NCBI RefSeq assembly: GCF_003597395.2
Contig: NC_133770.1
Span: 18,899,029 to 18,963,028, forward strand
DNA: 64,000 bases
Direction of reading: 5' to 3'
Source: Chelonoidis abingdonii
Lineage: Eukaryota; Chordata; Testudines; Testudinidae
Part shown: positions 34,883 to 46,380 of the stretch, in pieces
How the letters are laid out: each line of letters opens with the position of its first letter
Position numbering within the stretch: the stretch's first letter is position 1
Program-made: the position numbers and the translations under genes
The notes under the pieces: generated by a model
What the model was told of the DNA's origin: nothing
Seen by the model: the letters and a program-made list of their open reading frames with translations, nothing else
Databases searched by the model: none

Positions 34883-35137
34883 TGTCATAGTATACTTCCT
34901 CAATCTGAACCTTAGAGTCCAAAAATGAGGTACTAGCATGAAATCCTCTAAGCTTAATTACCAGCTTACCCTTCCAGGACTCAGAGAACAAAGCAAAGCC
35001 CAAAAACCACAAACAAAGGCTTCCCTCCACGGAGATTTGAAAGTATTTTGTTTCCTGATTGGTCCTCTGGTCAGGTGTTGTTTGTTAACCCTTTCCAGGT
35101 GAAAGAGACATTAACCTTTAGCTATCTGTTTATGACA
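34883..35137 (-). mobile_element. Solo LTR, internally deleted
   Basis: On the minus strand it begins tgtcataaacagatagc and ends actatgaca, giving mirrored TGTCATA / TATGACA termini. Flanks are aatgc (34878-34882) and agtgc (35138-35142), a 5-bp duplication with one mismatch. I recognise the terminal sequences as a turtle retroviral-type LTR that is normally much longer, so about three quarters of the centre seems deleted. No internal retroviral genes are present; it is a solo LTR left by recombination. Confidence 0.75.
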
Positions 35138-35185
35138 AGTGCCCCAACCAGACAGCATTGGCTCTTTAACACAAGATATAGCAGC

Positions 35186-35495
35186 CCATAGAATTATAGA
35201 CTTTAAGGCCAGAAGGGACCATTGTGATCATTTAGTCTGATCTCCTGCAATAGATCCATAACCTCTGGCTGAGTTACTGAAGTCCTCAAATGGTAATTTA
35301 AACACTTTAAGGTACAGAGAATCCACCGTTTGCACTAGTGTAAACCCACAAGTGTCCTGTGCCCCATAAGCGGAGGAAGACACAAAAACTCAGGGTCTCT
35401 GTCAATCTGACCTGGGGAAAAATTCCTTCATGACCCCTAAATATGGTGATCAGTTAGACCTTGAATGTATTACCAAGACCCACCAGCCAGACACC
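35186..35495 (-). mobile_element. CR1 LINE 3' end, diverged
   Basis: 'ccagaagggaccattgtgat', 'ctgagttactgaagtcctca' and 'cccctaaatatggtgatcag' align with the CR1 3' UTR at 16892-17208, with more substitutions. 5'-truncated. Confidence 0.85.
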
Positions 35496-36140
35496 TTGCA
35501 AAACATTCACTATAGTAACTCAGAGCTCTCATGCTTTTAGTTCTTCAGGTCTCCAGTTCACTCCCCTGTGCATGGGGCAAGATGGCAGCTTAAATACTCT
35601 GGCCTGGCCTACACTATGCGTTTAAACCGATTTTAGCAGCGTTAAACCAATTTAACGCTGTACCCGTCAACACAACGAGGCCCTTTATATCGATATAAAG
35701 GGCTCTTTAAGTCAGTTTCTGTACTCCTCCCCAGTGAGAGGAGTAGCGCTAAAATCGGTATTACCATATCAGATTAGGGTTAGTGTGGCCGCAAATCGAT
35801 GGTATTGGCCTCCGGGAGGTATCCCACAGTGCACCATTGTGACTGCTCTGGACAGCAATCTTAACTCGGATTCACTGGCCAGGTAGACAGGAAAAGCCCC
35901 GTGAACTTTTGAATTTCATTTCCTGTTTGGCAGCGTGGAGCTCTGGTCAGCACAGGTGACAACGCAGAGCTCATCAGCACAGGTAACAATGCAGTCTCCT
36001 GAGAATTGAAAAAGAGCTCCAGCATGGACTGTCGGCAGGTGGTTCTGGTACAGCCTCACCCCTCCCTCCCTGAAAGCAGCAGACAACCATTTCGCACCTT
36101 TTTTCCTGGTGAACTGTGCAGACGCCATAGCACGGCAAGC

Positions 36141-37431
36141 ATGGACCCTGCTCAGATCAATACCACAATCATGGAAGTGGTAAACACCTCGTGCATTCTC
36201 GTGCAGTCTATGCTGAACCGGGACTGCAAAGTCAGGCGAGGAAGAGAGGCGGCTACGGCAGCGCGCGACGAGAGTGATGAGGACATGGACAGAGAATTCT
36301 CTCAAACCGCGGGCCCTGCACTTGGAGATCCTGCTGGTAATGGGGCAGGTTCTAGCTATTGAACACCAATTTTGGGCCCAGGAAACAGCCACAGACTGGT
36401 GGGACCGCAATAGTGTTGTGGGTGTGGACGATTCGCAGTGCTTGCGAAACTTCACATGCGTAAGGGCACTTTCATGGAACTTTGTGACTTGCATTCCCCT
36501 GCCCTGAAAAGCCATAATACAAGATGAGAGCAGCCCTCACAGTTGAGAAGCGAGTGGCAATAGCCCTCTGGAAGCTTGCAACGCCAGACAGCTACCGGTC
36601 AGTCGGGAATCAATTTGGAGTGGGAAAATCTACTGTGGGGGCTGCTGTGATGCAAGTAGCAAAGCAATCATTAAGCTGCTGCTACGAAAGGTTGTGACTC
36701 TGGAAACTTGCAGGTCATAGTGGATGGCTTGCTGCAGTGGGATTCCCTAACTGGGGGCGGGAGCGATAGATGGAACATTATCCCTTCTTGGCACCGGAGC
36801 ACCAGGGCACCCAGTACTAAACCGCAAAGGGTACTTTTCAATGGTGCTACAAGCACTGGTGGTCACAGGGACGTTTCAACCAACATCCACATGGGATGGC
36901 AGGAAGGGTTCATGACGCTCGCGTCTTCAGGAGCACTGTCTGTTTAACGCTGCAGCAAGGGAATTACTCTCAGACCAGAAAAATACAGTTGGGGATGTTG
37001 ACATGCCTGTAATTATCCTGGGGACCCAGCCTACTCTTGATGCCATGGCTCATGAAGCCATACACAGGCAGCCTGGACAGTAGTCAGGAGCTGTTCAACT
37101 ACAGGCTGAGCAAGTGCAGAATGGTGGTAGAATGTGCATTTGCCGTTTAAAGGCCGCTGCGCACATTACGATCGCTCAGACCTCAGCCAAACCAATGTTT
37201 CCTTGTTATTGCTGCTTGCTGTGTGCTCCACAATCTCTGTGAGAGTAAGGGGGAGACCTTTATCGCGGGGTGGGAGCTGAGGCAAATCACTTGGCCGCTG
37301 ATTCACGCGCAGCCAGACACCAGTGTTGATAAAGAGCACACCAGGAAGCGGTGCGCATCAGAGAAGCTTTGAAAACGAGTTTCATCACGGGCAGGGTACG
37401 GTCTGACTGCTGTGTTTTGTTTCCCCTTGAT
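36141..37431 (+). pseudogene. Harbinger transposase, tandem copy A
   Basis: Starts MDPAQINTTIMEVV and follows the HARBI1-like (DDE_Tnp_4) layout of this family. It has a helical N-terminal part, the 'AIALWKLATPDSYRSVGNQF' type helix-turn-helix region (about 36555-36620), the catalytic domain, and the C-terminal 'ACCVLHNLCESKG' helix near 37225. At least a dozen one-base insertions or deletions relative to copy B break the frame. The pattern of single-base indels with few substitutions looks like raw long-read error more than evolutionary decay. Confidence 0.8.
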
Positions 37432-37662
37432 GAACCGCCCTTGATTGACTCATTCCCTGTAAGCAACCACCCTCCCCTTCGATTACAGCTTGCTTAAGAA
37501 ATAAAGTCACTATCGTTTAAAATCATGTATTCCTTATTAAAAAGTCATTATTGTCGGCAGGTGGTTCTGGTACAGCCTCACCCCTCCCTCCCTGAAAGCA
37601 GAGACAACCATTTCGCACCTTTTTTCCTGGGTGAACTGTGCAGACGCCATAGCACGGCAAGC

Positions 37663-38957
37663 ATGGACCCTGCTCAGATCAATACCACAATCATGGAAGT
37701 GGTAAACACCTCGTGCATTCTCGTGCAGTCTATGCTGAACCGGGACCTGCAAAGTCAGGCGAGGAAGAGAGGCGGCTACGGCAGCGCGGCGACGAGAGTG
37801 ATGAGGACATGGACAGAGAATTCTCTCAAACCGCGGGCCCTGCACTTGGAGATCCTGCTGGTAATGGGGCAGGTTCTAGCTATTGACACCAATTTTGGGC
37901 CCAGGAAACAGCACAGACTGGTGGGACCGCAATAGTGTTGTGGGTGTGGGACGATTCGCAGTGGCTGCGAAACTTCACATCGTAAGGGCACTTTCATGGA
38001 CTTTGTGGACTTGCATTCCCCTGCCCTGAAAAGCCATAATACAAGATGAGAGCAGCCCTCACAGTTGAGAAGCGAGTGCAATAGCCCTCTGGAAGCTTGC
38101 AACGCCAGACAGCTACCGGTCAGTCGGGAATCAATTTGGAGTGGGAAAATCTACTGTGGGGGCTGCTGTGATGCAAGTAGCAAAAGCAATCATTAAGCTG
38201 CTGCTACGAAAGGTTGTGACTCTGGAAACTTGCAGGTCATAGTGGATGGCTTTGCTGCAGTGGGATTCCCTAACTGGGGCGGGAGGCGATAGATGGAACC
38301 ATTATCCCTATCTTGGCACCGGAGCACCAGGCACCCAGTACTAAACCGCAAAGGGTACTTTTCAATGGTGCTACAAGCACTGGTGGTCACAAGGGACGTT
38401 TCAACCAACATCCACATGGATGGCAGGAAGGGTTCATGACGCTCGCGTCTTCAGGAGCACTAGTCTGTTTAAACGCTGCAGCAAGGGAATTACTCTCAGA
38501 CCGAAAATAACAGTTGGGGATGTTGACATGCCTGTAATTATCCTGGGGACCCAGCCTACTCCTTGATGCCATGGCTCATGAAGCCATACACAGGCAGCCT
38601 GGACAGTAGTCAGGAGCTGTTCAACTACAGGCTGAGCAAGTGCAGAATGTGGTAGAATGTGCATTTGGCCGTTTAAAGGCCGCTGCGCACATTACCGATC
38701 GCTCAGACCTCAGCCAAACCAATGTTTCCTTTGTTATTGCTGCTTGCTGTGTGCTCCACAATCTCTGTGAGAGTAAGGGGGAGACCTTTATCGCGGGGTG
38801 GGAGGCTGAGGCAAATCACTTGGCCGCTGATTACGCGCAGCCAGACACCAGTGTGATTAAAGAGCACACCAGGAAGCGGTGGCGCATCAGAGAAGCTTTG
38901 AAACGAGTTTCATCACGGGCAGGGTACGGTCTGACTGCTGTGTTTGTTTCCCCTTGA
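37663..38957 (+). pseudogene. Harbinger transposase, tandem copy B
   Basis: Near-identical to copy A, with a period of about 1523 bases. The C-terminal 105 residues are open to a natural stop at 38955-38957 and include 'VVECAFGRLKA' (38650-38682, the conserved E-x-x-F-G-R-L-K box with the last catalytic Glu) and 'ACCVLHNLCESKG'. The upstream parts are split over several frames. It still carries indels, but fewer than copy A. Confidence 0.8.
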
Positions 38958-39079
38958 TGAACCGCCCTTGATTGACTCATTCCCTGTAAGCAACCACCCT
39001 CCCCTTCGATTACAGCTTGCTTAAGAAATAAAGTCACTATCGTTTAAAAATCATGTATTCCTTATTAAAAAGTCATTAT

Positions 39080-39572
39080 NNNNNNNNNNNNNNNNNNNNN
39101 NNNNNNNNNNNNNNNNNNNNNNNNNNNNNNNNNNNNNNNNNNNNNNNNNNNNNNNNNNNNNNNNNNNNNNNNNNNNNNNNNNNNNNNNNNNNNNNNNNNN
39201 NNNNNNNNNNNNNNNNNNNNNNNNNNNNNNNNNNNNNNNNNNNNNNNNNNNNNNNNNNNNNNNNNNNNNNNNNNNNNNNNNNNNNNNNNNNNNNNNNNNN
39301 NNNNNNNNNNNNNNNNNNNNNNNNNNNNNNNNNNNNNNNNNNNNNNNNNNNNNNNNNNNNNNNNNNNNNNNNNNNNNNNNNNNNNNNNNNNNNNNNNNNN
39401 NNNNNNNNNNNNNNNNNNNNNNNNNNNNNNNNNNNNNNNNNNNNNNNNNNNNNNNNNNNNNNNNNNNNNNNNNNNNNNNNNNNNNNNNNNNNNNNNNNNN
39501 NNNNNNNNNNNNNNNNNNNNNNNNNNNNNNNNNNNNNNNNNNNNNNNNNNNNNNNNNNNNNNNNNNNNNNNN
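39080..39572. other. Assembly gap (493 N)
   Basis: A run of N begins right after 'aaaagtcattat'. That is the same sequence after which copy B started at 37553, so the gap begins at the junction point of the tandem unit. Right of the gap the Harbinger 3' end resumes. Confidence 0.98.
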
Positions 39573-40537
39573 GCGACAATGATTTTTGCCCCATCAGGTG
39601 CTGGGATCTCAACCCAGAATTCCAAGGGGCGGAGGAGACTGTGGGAACTATGGGATAGCTACGGGATAGCTACCCACAGTGCAACGCTCAAGAAATCGAC
39701 GCTGGCCTCGGACCATGGACGCACACCGCCGAATTAATGTGCCTAGTGTGGCCGCATGCACTCAACTTTATACTATCTGTTTTACAAAACCGGTTTATGT
39801 CAAATCAAAATAATCCTGTAGTGTAGACGTACCCTCTGAATGCTTCCAAACAGAGCAGGAAAGGCTCATGTTTCAGAACAGATGGAGTTAGGAGCTGAAC
39901 TTGCAGGCTGTCCTGGACAGACGCACAGAACTAGCATTGATATCAAGGTGGGGCACTGTTCATGGAAAACTTGCAGGGTCAGAGCCTAAACTGGTATTTA
40001 CAACGTCTACTCTGGTAAGGTCAGAAACTCGGATCTAGAGGGATCTGCAGGAGGCCATGTGCCGCTGCATTACTTCTGTCCTCTCCATCTCTCAGTCCTC
40101 ATTTCAGAGCTCAGTTCCCATTACTACCCTCCAGTCATCCAGGAATAGTGGTCATATTGGGTTGAGTGAGCCAGTCAAAGTTAATGCTAGTGGAGTAAGT
40201 TTTAACTTACCCCTGGAATCCCAAAGGGGTTGAACAGGGAATGATGCCTTGAGAATGGTCATCCCACCCATTGTCAATGCTCTGTTCCAGCACTGGCTCA
40301 TCTCCAGAGCCCACTTCCCATAAAACACCTGCAGAAGGAAGGAGCATAGAATCATGGAAATGTAGGCCAGGAAGGGACTATGAGAGGTCCCCTAATCCAT
40401 CCCCCTGCACTGAGGCTGGACCAAGTATCTCTAGACCATCCCTGACAGGTGTTCGTCTAACCTGTTCTTAAAAACAGCCAGTGACAGGGATTCCACAACC
40501 TCCCTTGGAAGCTTATTCCAGAGCTTAACTCTCCTTA

Positions 40538-40827
40538 GGCCTGGTCTGCACTAGGGTGGGATTGATCTAAGTTACGCAACTTCAGCTACATGAATAACGT
40601 AGCTAAAGTCGACATACCTAGATCTACTTACAGCGACATCTTCACTACGGTGAGTCAACTGCTGCCGCTCCCCTGTCGACTTTGCCTGTGCCTCTTGCTA
40701 AGCTGGAGTACAGGAGTCGACGGGAGAGTGCTCGGGGGTTGATTTATCACGTCTAGACTAGATGCGGTAAATTGATCCCCGAAGGATCAGTTTCTGCCTA
40801 CCAATCTCCAGTAGTGAAGACATACCC
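40538..40827. mobile_element. Harbinger-type MITE
   Basis: 290 bp with inverted ends 'ggcctggtctgcactag' and 'tagtgaagacataccc', flanked by exact 3-bp copies tta (40535-40537 and 40828-40830). Ends match the full Harbinger elements at 35601 and 63587, so it was probably mobilised by the same transposase. It cuts the CR1-like element in two. Confidence 0.9.
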
Positions 40828-41436
40828 TTATAGTTAGAAAGTTTTTCCTAGTATCTAACCTAACTCTGCCTTGGGACAGATTAAGGTGATTACTTCTTGT
40901 CCTATCTTCAGTGGACGTAGAGAACAATGGATCACCATCCTCTTTGTAACAGCAATTAACATATTTGAACTGTTACCAAGTTCCCCCTCAGTCTTCTTTT
41001 CTCAAGATTAAACATGCCCAGTTTTTGTAACCTTTCTTCATAGATCAGGTTTTCTAAACCTTGTATCATTTTCATTGCTCTCTTCTGGGTTCTCTAATTG
41101 ATCCACATCTTTCTTAAAGCGTGGCATCCAGACCTCCGCTTGAGGCCTCACCAGTGCTGAGAGCAGGACAGTTCCCTCCCAAGTCTTACATACAACATTC
41201 CTGTAAAGACACCCAAGAATATTAGCCTTTTTCACAACTGCATCATATTGTTGACTTATATTCATTCTGTGATGCACTATAGCCCCCAGATGCTTCTCAG
41301 CAGTACTACACTCTTAGCAAGGTACTTGCCAGTTTGTATTTCTACGTTTGATTTTTTTCTTAAGTGTAGCACTTTGTACTTGTCTTTATAGAATTTCATC
41401 TTGGCTCTAGAATGCATTTTATGATTTTATTTTATG

Positions 41437-41850
41437 TGTAACTGTTAGTGTCCAGTACTACTTTTGCTACTTCTTGAATCTCTGTGCTTTTGTTAAACAT
41501 GTACTTGATTTCACTATAAACACTTGTAAGTGCTGTGGGTTAAGCAGATTGGTGATCTGAGGTGAAATGGCTAAGCTGGGGTGTACTACTACTTTGGAAG
41601 CTGAGAGTCTGTGAATACTACGACTCTCCAGTGGAGCGGGGCTGGACAATCCAGGGAGACTCTCGGAGAGCTTGAGGTTGGAGTGTGCCTATTGCCAACC
41701 CACAGAGTGACAGTGGGGCCTAGAGAGGAGTGCTTGTGTTGCCAGTGGGGTTGGGGAGCTGATCCCCAGTAGGCACAGACAAGGCTTCTTCATGCTCAGG
41801 GCAGGAGGTACCACGGTGTCTCTCAGCCCTGGGAAGCTTCACACCCACCT
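41437..41850 (+). mobile_element. LTR-like fragment inside CR1
   Basis: 'agcagattggtgatctgagg', 'ctccagtggagcggggctgg' and 'ctcagccctgggaagcttca' belong to a repeat I know from turtle DNA and suspect to be an LTR. Termini are not clear, and part of the host CR1 seems to be missing at the join. Confidence 0.45.
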
Positions 41851-42597
41851 TATAGTAAACTCATCAACACCACATTTCTCTAGTTTGCTTATGAGACTGT
41901 CCTGTGGGACTGTCAACTGCCTGACTAAGACCGAGATATATTATGTCCCACAGCTTCCCCCCATCCCATCCAGTAGGCCAGTAATCTTGTCAAGGAAATT
42001 AGGCTAGTTTGGCATGATTTGTTCTTGACAAATCCATGCTGCCTATTCCTGATAACCCTACTATCCTCTAGGTGCACACAAATAGATTGTTTAATCATTT
42101 GTTTGAGTATATTGCTAGGTATCGAAGTTAGGTTGACTGGTCTATGATTTCCCCCAGTCCTCTTTGTTCCACATTTCCACTTCTCATTTCTATAATGTCC
42201 TGTCTAGGGTTGCTTATTTTTACTCCCTCCTCTGCCTTTGACTGGCACAGCCCCAGAATCATATTCCGTTCTCAAGAAGCCCTAAAAAAAGAGGGCAGAT
42301 AGTGGAAGCTACAATATCTGTTCCAACATTTGTAGCTTCCCAGTTTCACTGCAGGGGATCCAAACTAGGTCTGAAATCCAATGCAAAGCTTGCCTCTCTC
42401 AATCATTTTTGTTAGAACTACCAGCCTGACTACCAAGGTGACAGCTTCAGAACAGGGCATGGTGGCAAATATCACTGAAGATGTAGACAGGTGTCCCGAA
42501 AGTGTCTGGGATTGGTTTCGATAACTTTTCCATACAGCACCTGTTTGCTATTTTATCCTTGTAGCATATTTAAAACTGTGTTAAAATGGTACGCTGA

Positions 42598-42715
42598 GAG
42601 AGAGAAGGTAGGTGAGATAATATCTTTTATTAGCCCAGCCTCTCTTGGTTGAAGGGACTAACTTACGAGGTACTTTGAGCTCCTCTTCTGGTCTGGGGAA
42701 GGAAACGAGACAATC
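42598..42715 (-). repeat. Penelope-like tail, diverged copy
   Basis: 'gataatatcttttattagcc' and 'tggtctggggaaggaaacga' match the family at 27931-28036. The ribozyme-like core is degraded. Confidence 0.5.
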
Positions 42716-44810
42716 ACGCCACTCTCAAAGAAGCTTACACAGAAGAATGATAAAAGATAAACACCCCATATCATCACTGGATGAACACTTTTTTTTTTTC
42801 GCAAAGGGATTGCTCCATATCTGATCTTTCAGTAGTTGTCCTCGAAGGAAACGTGCACAATACCTTCAGAAGGTTAGCCTGGGAACTTACATTCATAACA
42901 ATGCTAGACACTAAAAATCATGGACTCCACAGGGCACTGGTTTCCGGACTCATTACAGCAATTTGTAACACACACCTGGCTGCCTGTAAGGAAATGGTAC
43001 ATCCCAGCTTACCAGTTACACCTCAGATCACTGCTCGGCTTAACAGACAGCACTTAGATAACTTTGTTAAATAAACTTTTACTTGTTTTCACTATAAAGT
43101 AGAGAGATTCAGGTGGCAGCAAGTAGAAATATTGAAAACAAATGGTTATGTAAACAGTAAAATCATAACGTGCTTTCTAAAGCCTAGACTTAATTAACAA
43201 GATATTTTCATGTCTAACACAGTATTGCTCGCCAGCATTTTCCAGCCAGGCAGGCTGTGATTGCTTTTTCATGAGGTGAGCCACACTGTCTGCTTGTCAC
43301 CTCTGTGAAGGATGCCAGGTGTTTCTTAGGATCTGTAGGTATGTTAGGTCACTCCTTTTGTTCTTTTTCATAAACAGGACACCCTGCCCCCCCGATGATT
43401 GTTTGTTTTTTCCTGCAGCCTTTCTCTCTTGTGGACTTTGCAATATTTTAATCAGCATCTGGCTCTGTATGCAAATAGGCTTCCATTGTGAGACACACAG
43501 TACACAATGGAAGATAAGCATCTGCTACCTCCTGCTTGAAAGGGACCTGCTGAAGACCTGTTAGCTTTTTTTGTTTACCTGCTTTAATTCCAAGGCTTTG
43601 AAAACATAATTTCCAGTATAGATATCTAACATCTTAAATATTATCCACACCTACATTTCAAAATGATGATGATGGCCAGTGGCTATTGGCTTTTGATAGA
43701 GACCTTACTTTTGGTGAATTTAATATCTGACCCTCTAAAGCCCTATACATACTCCATGCCCTCTACCGGTTGGCATCAAGAGGTTCCTGGGTCACAGTCA
43801 CCACACAGTTTTTAGTTTATGGAGGAGCTATAGTAGCCTTCCCCCATGGAGCCGAACACAATCGTACATAAGCTATTCATTTAAAACAATGGATCCCAAA
43901 GATACTGCATTGCATTGCAATACTGGTCACATCTCCCCTGAAGAGAGGTTACATTCAATTCCAGCCCACAATAATATATAACCTTAATACCAGATGGTCT
44001 TTCAAAGAGAGTGACAGATATGTCAATTTCCTGCACACTTGTGTGTTAATTGTTCTGAATTCTAAGGATTAAAGTAGTGTTACTTTGCAACCTTCCAGCC
44101 AGAGTATTTGGTGTGTGTGTGTGTGTGTTGTTTTTTTTTTGTATCTGACTTCTCTGTGTGTGCTGTAAATGTAATAATCCTGAGAAGCAGGGTCGTTCAG
44201 TTGCTCGCATGTTGTATGCACTTGGGCAACAACTTTGCTCTTAAAACCTGTAGCTGGATGGTCTCTTGAGTTGAAATACAGTTCTTTAAAAAAAGGCCCA
44301 TGATAAAAACAATCTCATTCCATTGCTCTCAGTATCATGAAACCAGTTGGCAAGGGATCCCACCCAACAAAAAAGTTTTTGAGAGGAATATAGCCTGCTA
44401 AATTAGTCTACTGCTTCCAAACGTCTGGGGACAAGAACAAAGTACACTTATCTCTGCTCAAACTGCTGAATGGAAACTGCAAAAAGAACTGGATCTTTGT
44501 ACTTCTGGTTTGCATTTTAATTCGGTTATTTGGAACTAGTACATTTAGCATAGACTGTACATAATTATCGCTGGACAGGTTTTGAGGATGTGTGTGGTGA
44601 TATAGTCTGAATAATTTGATACTTATGAAAGTGTTAATTCAGTGACATGATCCCACAACAAGATTTCTTCCCCATCATGGTCAACCCACCAGCAAAATCA
44701 GGCAATGTCAGGTGCTTTAGGTTCACCAGCAAATAAAGAAAATGTGGAATTCAACACAAAGCAGTTCTGGAAATAGCATAGCACAGAAATAACTAGCACC
44801 AGAAGGCATA
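42716..44810. other. Unassigned intronic DNA
   Basis: No exon recognised. Part of it (about 42890-43320) has the look of LTR or leader sequence ('taaataaacttttacttg') but is not assignable. A (GT)n plus poly-T run lies at about 44109-44142. Confidence 0.4.
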
Positions 44811-44818
44811 CTCTAGAA

Positions 44819-45129
44819 CAGGCATAGGCAACCTATGGCACGTGTGCCAAAGGTGGCACGCGAGCTGATATTCAGTGACACTGACACTGCCCGAGTCTTG
44901 GCCACTGGTCCGGGGGGCTCTGCATTTTAATTTAATTTTAAATGAAGCTTCTTAAACATTTTAAAAAAACTTATTTACTTTACATACAACAATAATTTAG
45001 TTATATATTATAGACTTATAGAAAGAGACATCTAAAAACGTTAAAATGTATTACTGGCACGTGAAACCTTAAATTAGAGTGAATAAATGAAGGCTCAGCA
45101 CAGCACTTCTGAAAGGTTGCTGATCCCTG
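44819..45129. mobile_element. hAT MITE, perfect 8-bp duplication
   Basis: 311 bp with ends 'caggcataggcaaccta' and 'aaaggttgctgatccctg'. Identical flanks ctctagaa are at 44811-44818 and 45130-45137. The interior is AT-rich and non-coding. Confidence 0.9.
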
Positions 45130-45429
45130 CTCTAGAATATAGTGCCTTCCTCAGGGCACTCCTAATCAATGAAGGCTTCCACCCTCCACTGTCCCTACTC
45201 ATATATCTGTGAGGGTTCCTAGTGAAAGTTAGGGCTGATCCTAGCATGGGGCTGGATGAGGATCAGAATCAACTGCAGAGGCACAGGACTCTTGAGTGGC
45301 AGATCTTTACTGTGACAGCCTTTTGTAACCCTGACCTGTGTCATGGGTCTGGGGCCAGGCAATAAAGATCAGACTTTTACCAGTACACCTGTGCTCTTGT
45401 TACACCTCGGTTTCCCATTTGGGGGATAA

Positions 45430-46380
45430 GCAGGAGCCAGTGTGATCTGGTGGACAAATAGAGCTGCCAGATGCCTAATCGCACAAACCCAGATATCCTT
45501 GCCCCATCCCTTCCCTGAGGCCATGCCCCCTGCTCACTCCATCCTCCCTCTCTTTGTCACTCGCTCTTCCCCCCTCACTCACTTTCACCGGCCTGGGACA
45601 GGGGATTGGAGCGGGTGAGGGCTCTGGGCTGAGTGATGGGACTGAGGGGTTCGGAGTGTGAGAGGGGGATCTGGGCAGAGCCTGGGGCTGAAGTTTGGGG
45701 TGCAGGAGTGGGGTGCAGACTCTGAGAGAGAGTTTGGATGCAGGAGAGGGCTCAGGGCTGGGGTAAGGAGTTGAGGTGTGGGCTATGGGAGGAGTTTGGG
45801 TGTGAAGGAGGCTTCAGGGCTGGGACAGGGGATTGGAGTATTGAAGGGGGTGAGAGGTGTGGGCTCCGGCCGGATGGCACTTACCTCAGGGGCAGCCAGG
45901 TGGTTTTGTATGCTGCTCCTGGCTGCAGGCACTACCTATGCAGCTCCAATTGGCTGCAGTTCCCGGCCAATGGGAGCTGCGGAGTCAGTGCTCTGTGCGG
46001 GGGCAGTGCACAGAGACCCCCTGGCTGCCCCTGCTCCTAGTAGCTAGAGGGATGTGCCAGTGTCTTTTGGGAGCCACACAGAGCCAGGGCTGGCAGGGAA
46101 CCTGCCTTAGCCTCGCTGCACCACCGACCGGACTTTTAGTAGCCTATTAAAATCTCCTGGATTGGTTTCATTATCCACCAGGAGATCGATTCCAATTCTG
46201 GGAGACTTCTGGCCAATCCGGGAGGGTTGGCAACCTTATGGACAAAGTGCTGTACTGGGCAGCAGATCACCTAGACTCTAATCTCTATTCTGCCACTGAC
46301 CTGCTGTGTGACTTTGTGCAAATCTCTTCACCTCTCTCTTGTGTCTCTTGTTTCTATAGCATGACAACTCTTCGGGACTC
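45430..46380 (+). repeat. MIR SINE split by a hAT element
   Basis: 'gccagtgtgatctggtggac' at 45437-45456 continues across the hAT insertion to 'aaagtgctgtactgggcagc' and 'ctattctgccactgacctgc' at 46243-46310. Removing the insert and one 8-bp duplication restores a normal MIR 5' and core order. Confidence 0.65.
45459..46238. mobile_element. GC-rich hAT-type element
   Basis: 780 bp, identical 8-bp flanks tggacaaa at 45451-45458 and 46239-46246. Ends 'tagagctgccagatgcc' and 'gggttggcaacctta' are imperfect inverted repeats. Between 45600 and 45860 it has degenerate G-rich units built on gggctctggg and ggagtttgggt. No transposase is encoded. Confidence 0.88.

Larger units (their letters stand above)
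35601..39834 (+). mobile_element. Harbinger DNA transposon
   Basis: Left end 'ggcctggcctacactatgcg' and right end 'gtagtgtagacgtaccc' are inverted repeats, flanked by the 3-bp duplication tct (35598-35600 and 39835-39837). Harbinger elements make 3-bp duplications. The 5' part carries an exact palindrome 'ctttatatcgatataaag'. Inside are two tandem copies of a HARBI1-type nuclease pseudogene and an assembly gap. The Myb/SANT-like first gene expected just after 'gagctccagcatggac' (about 36028) is missing; the sequence jumps to the nuclease-side leader. Confidence 0.88.
40340..42170 (-). mobile_element. CR1-like LINE with insertions
   Basis: An old CR1-type element in reverse orientation. The 3' end is at 40340 ('catggaaatgtaggccagga'). 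The body is recognisable at 40831-41430, and the RT region at 41851-42170. There the minus strand encodes 'GFVKNKSCQTSLIS', a conserved CR1 RT block, and 'VPQDSLISKLEKCG'. It is interrupted by a MITE (40538-40827), and foreign DNA occupies about 41437-41850. All frames are broken. Confidence 0.75.

Noticed and set aside
34362..35030. 222-codon open frame on the minus strand, among the longest N-free frames in the window
   Set aside because: Its first 50 codons lie inside a solo LTR (34883-35137) and the rest matches no family I know. It crosses the target duplication, so it is an accidental frame.
39053..39658. Frames running through the N gap
   Set aside because: They consist almost wholly of unknown residues and are artefacts of translating N.
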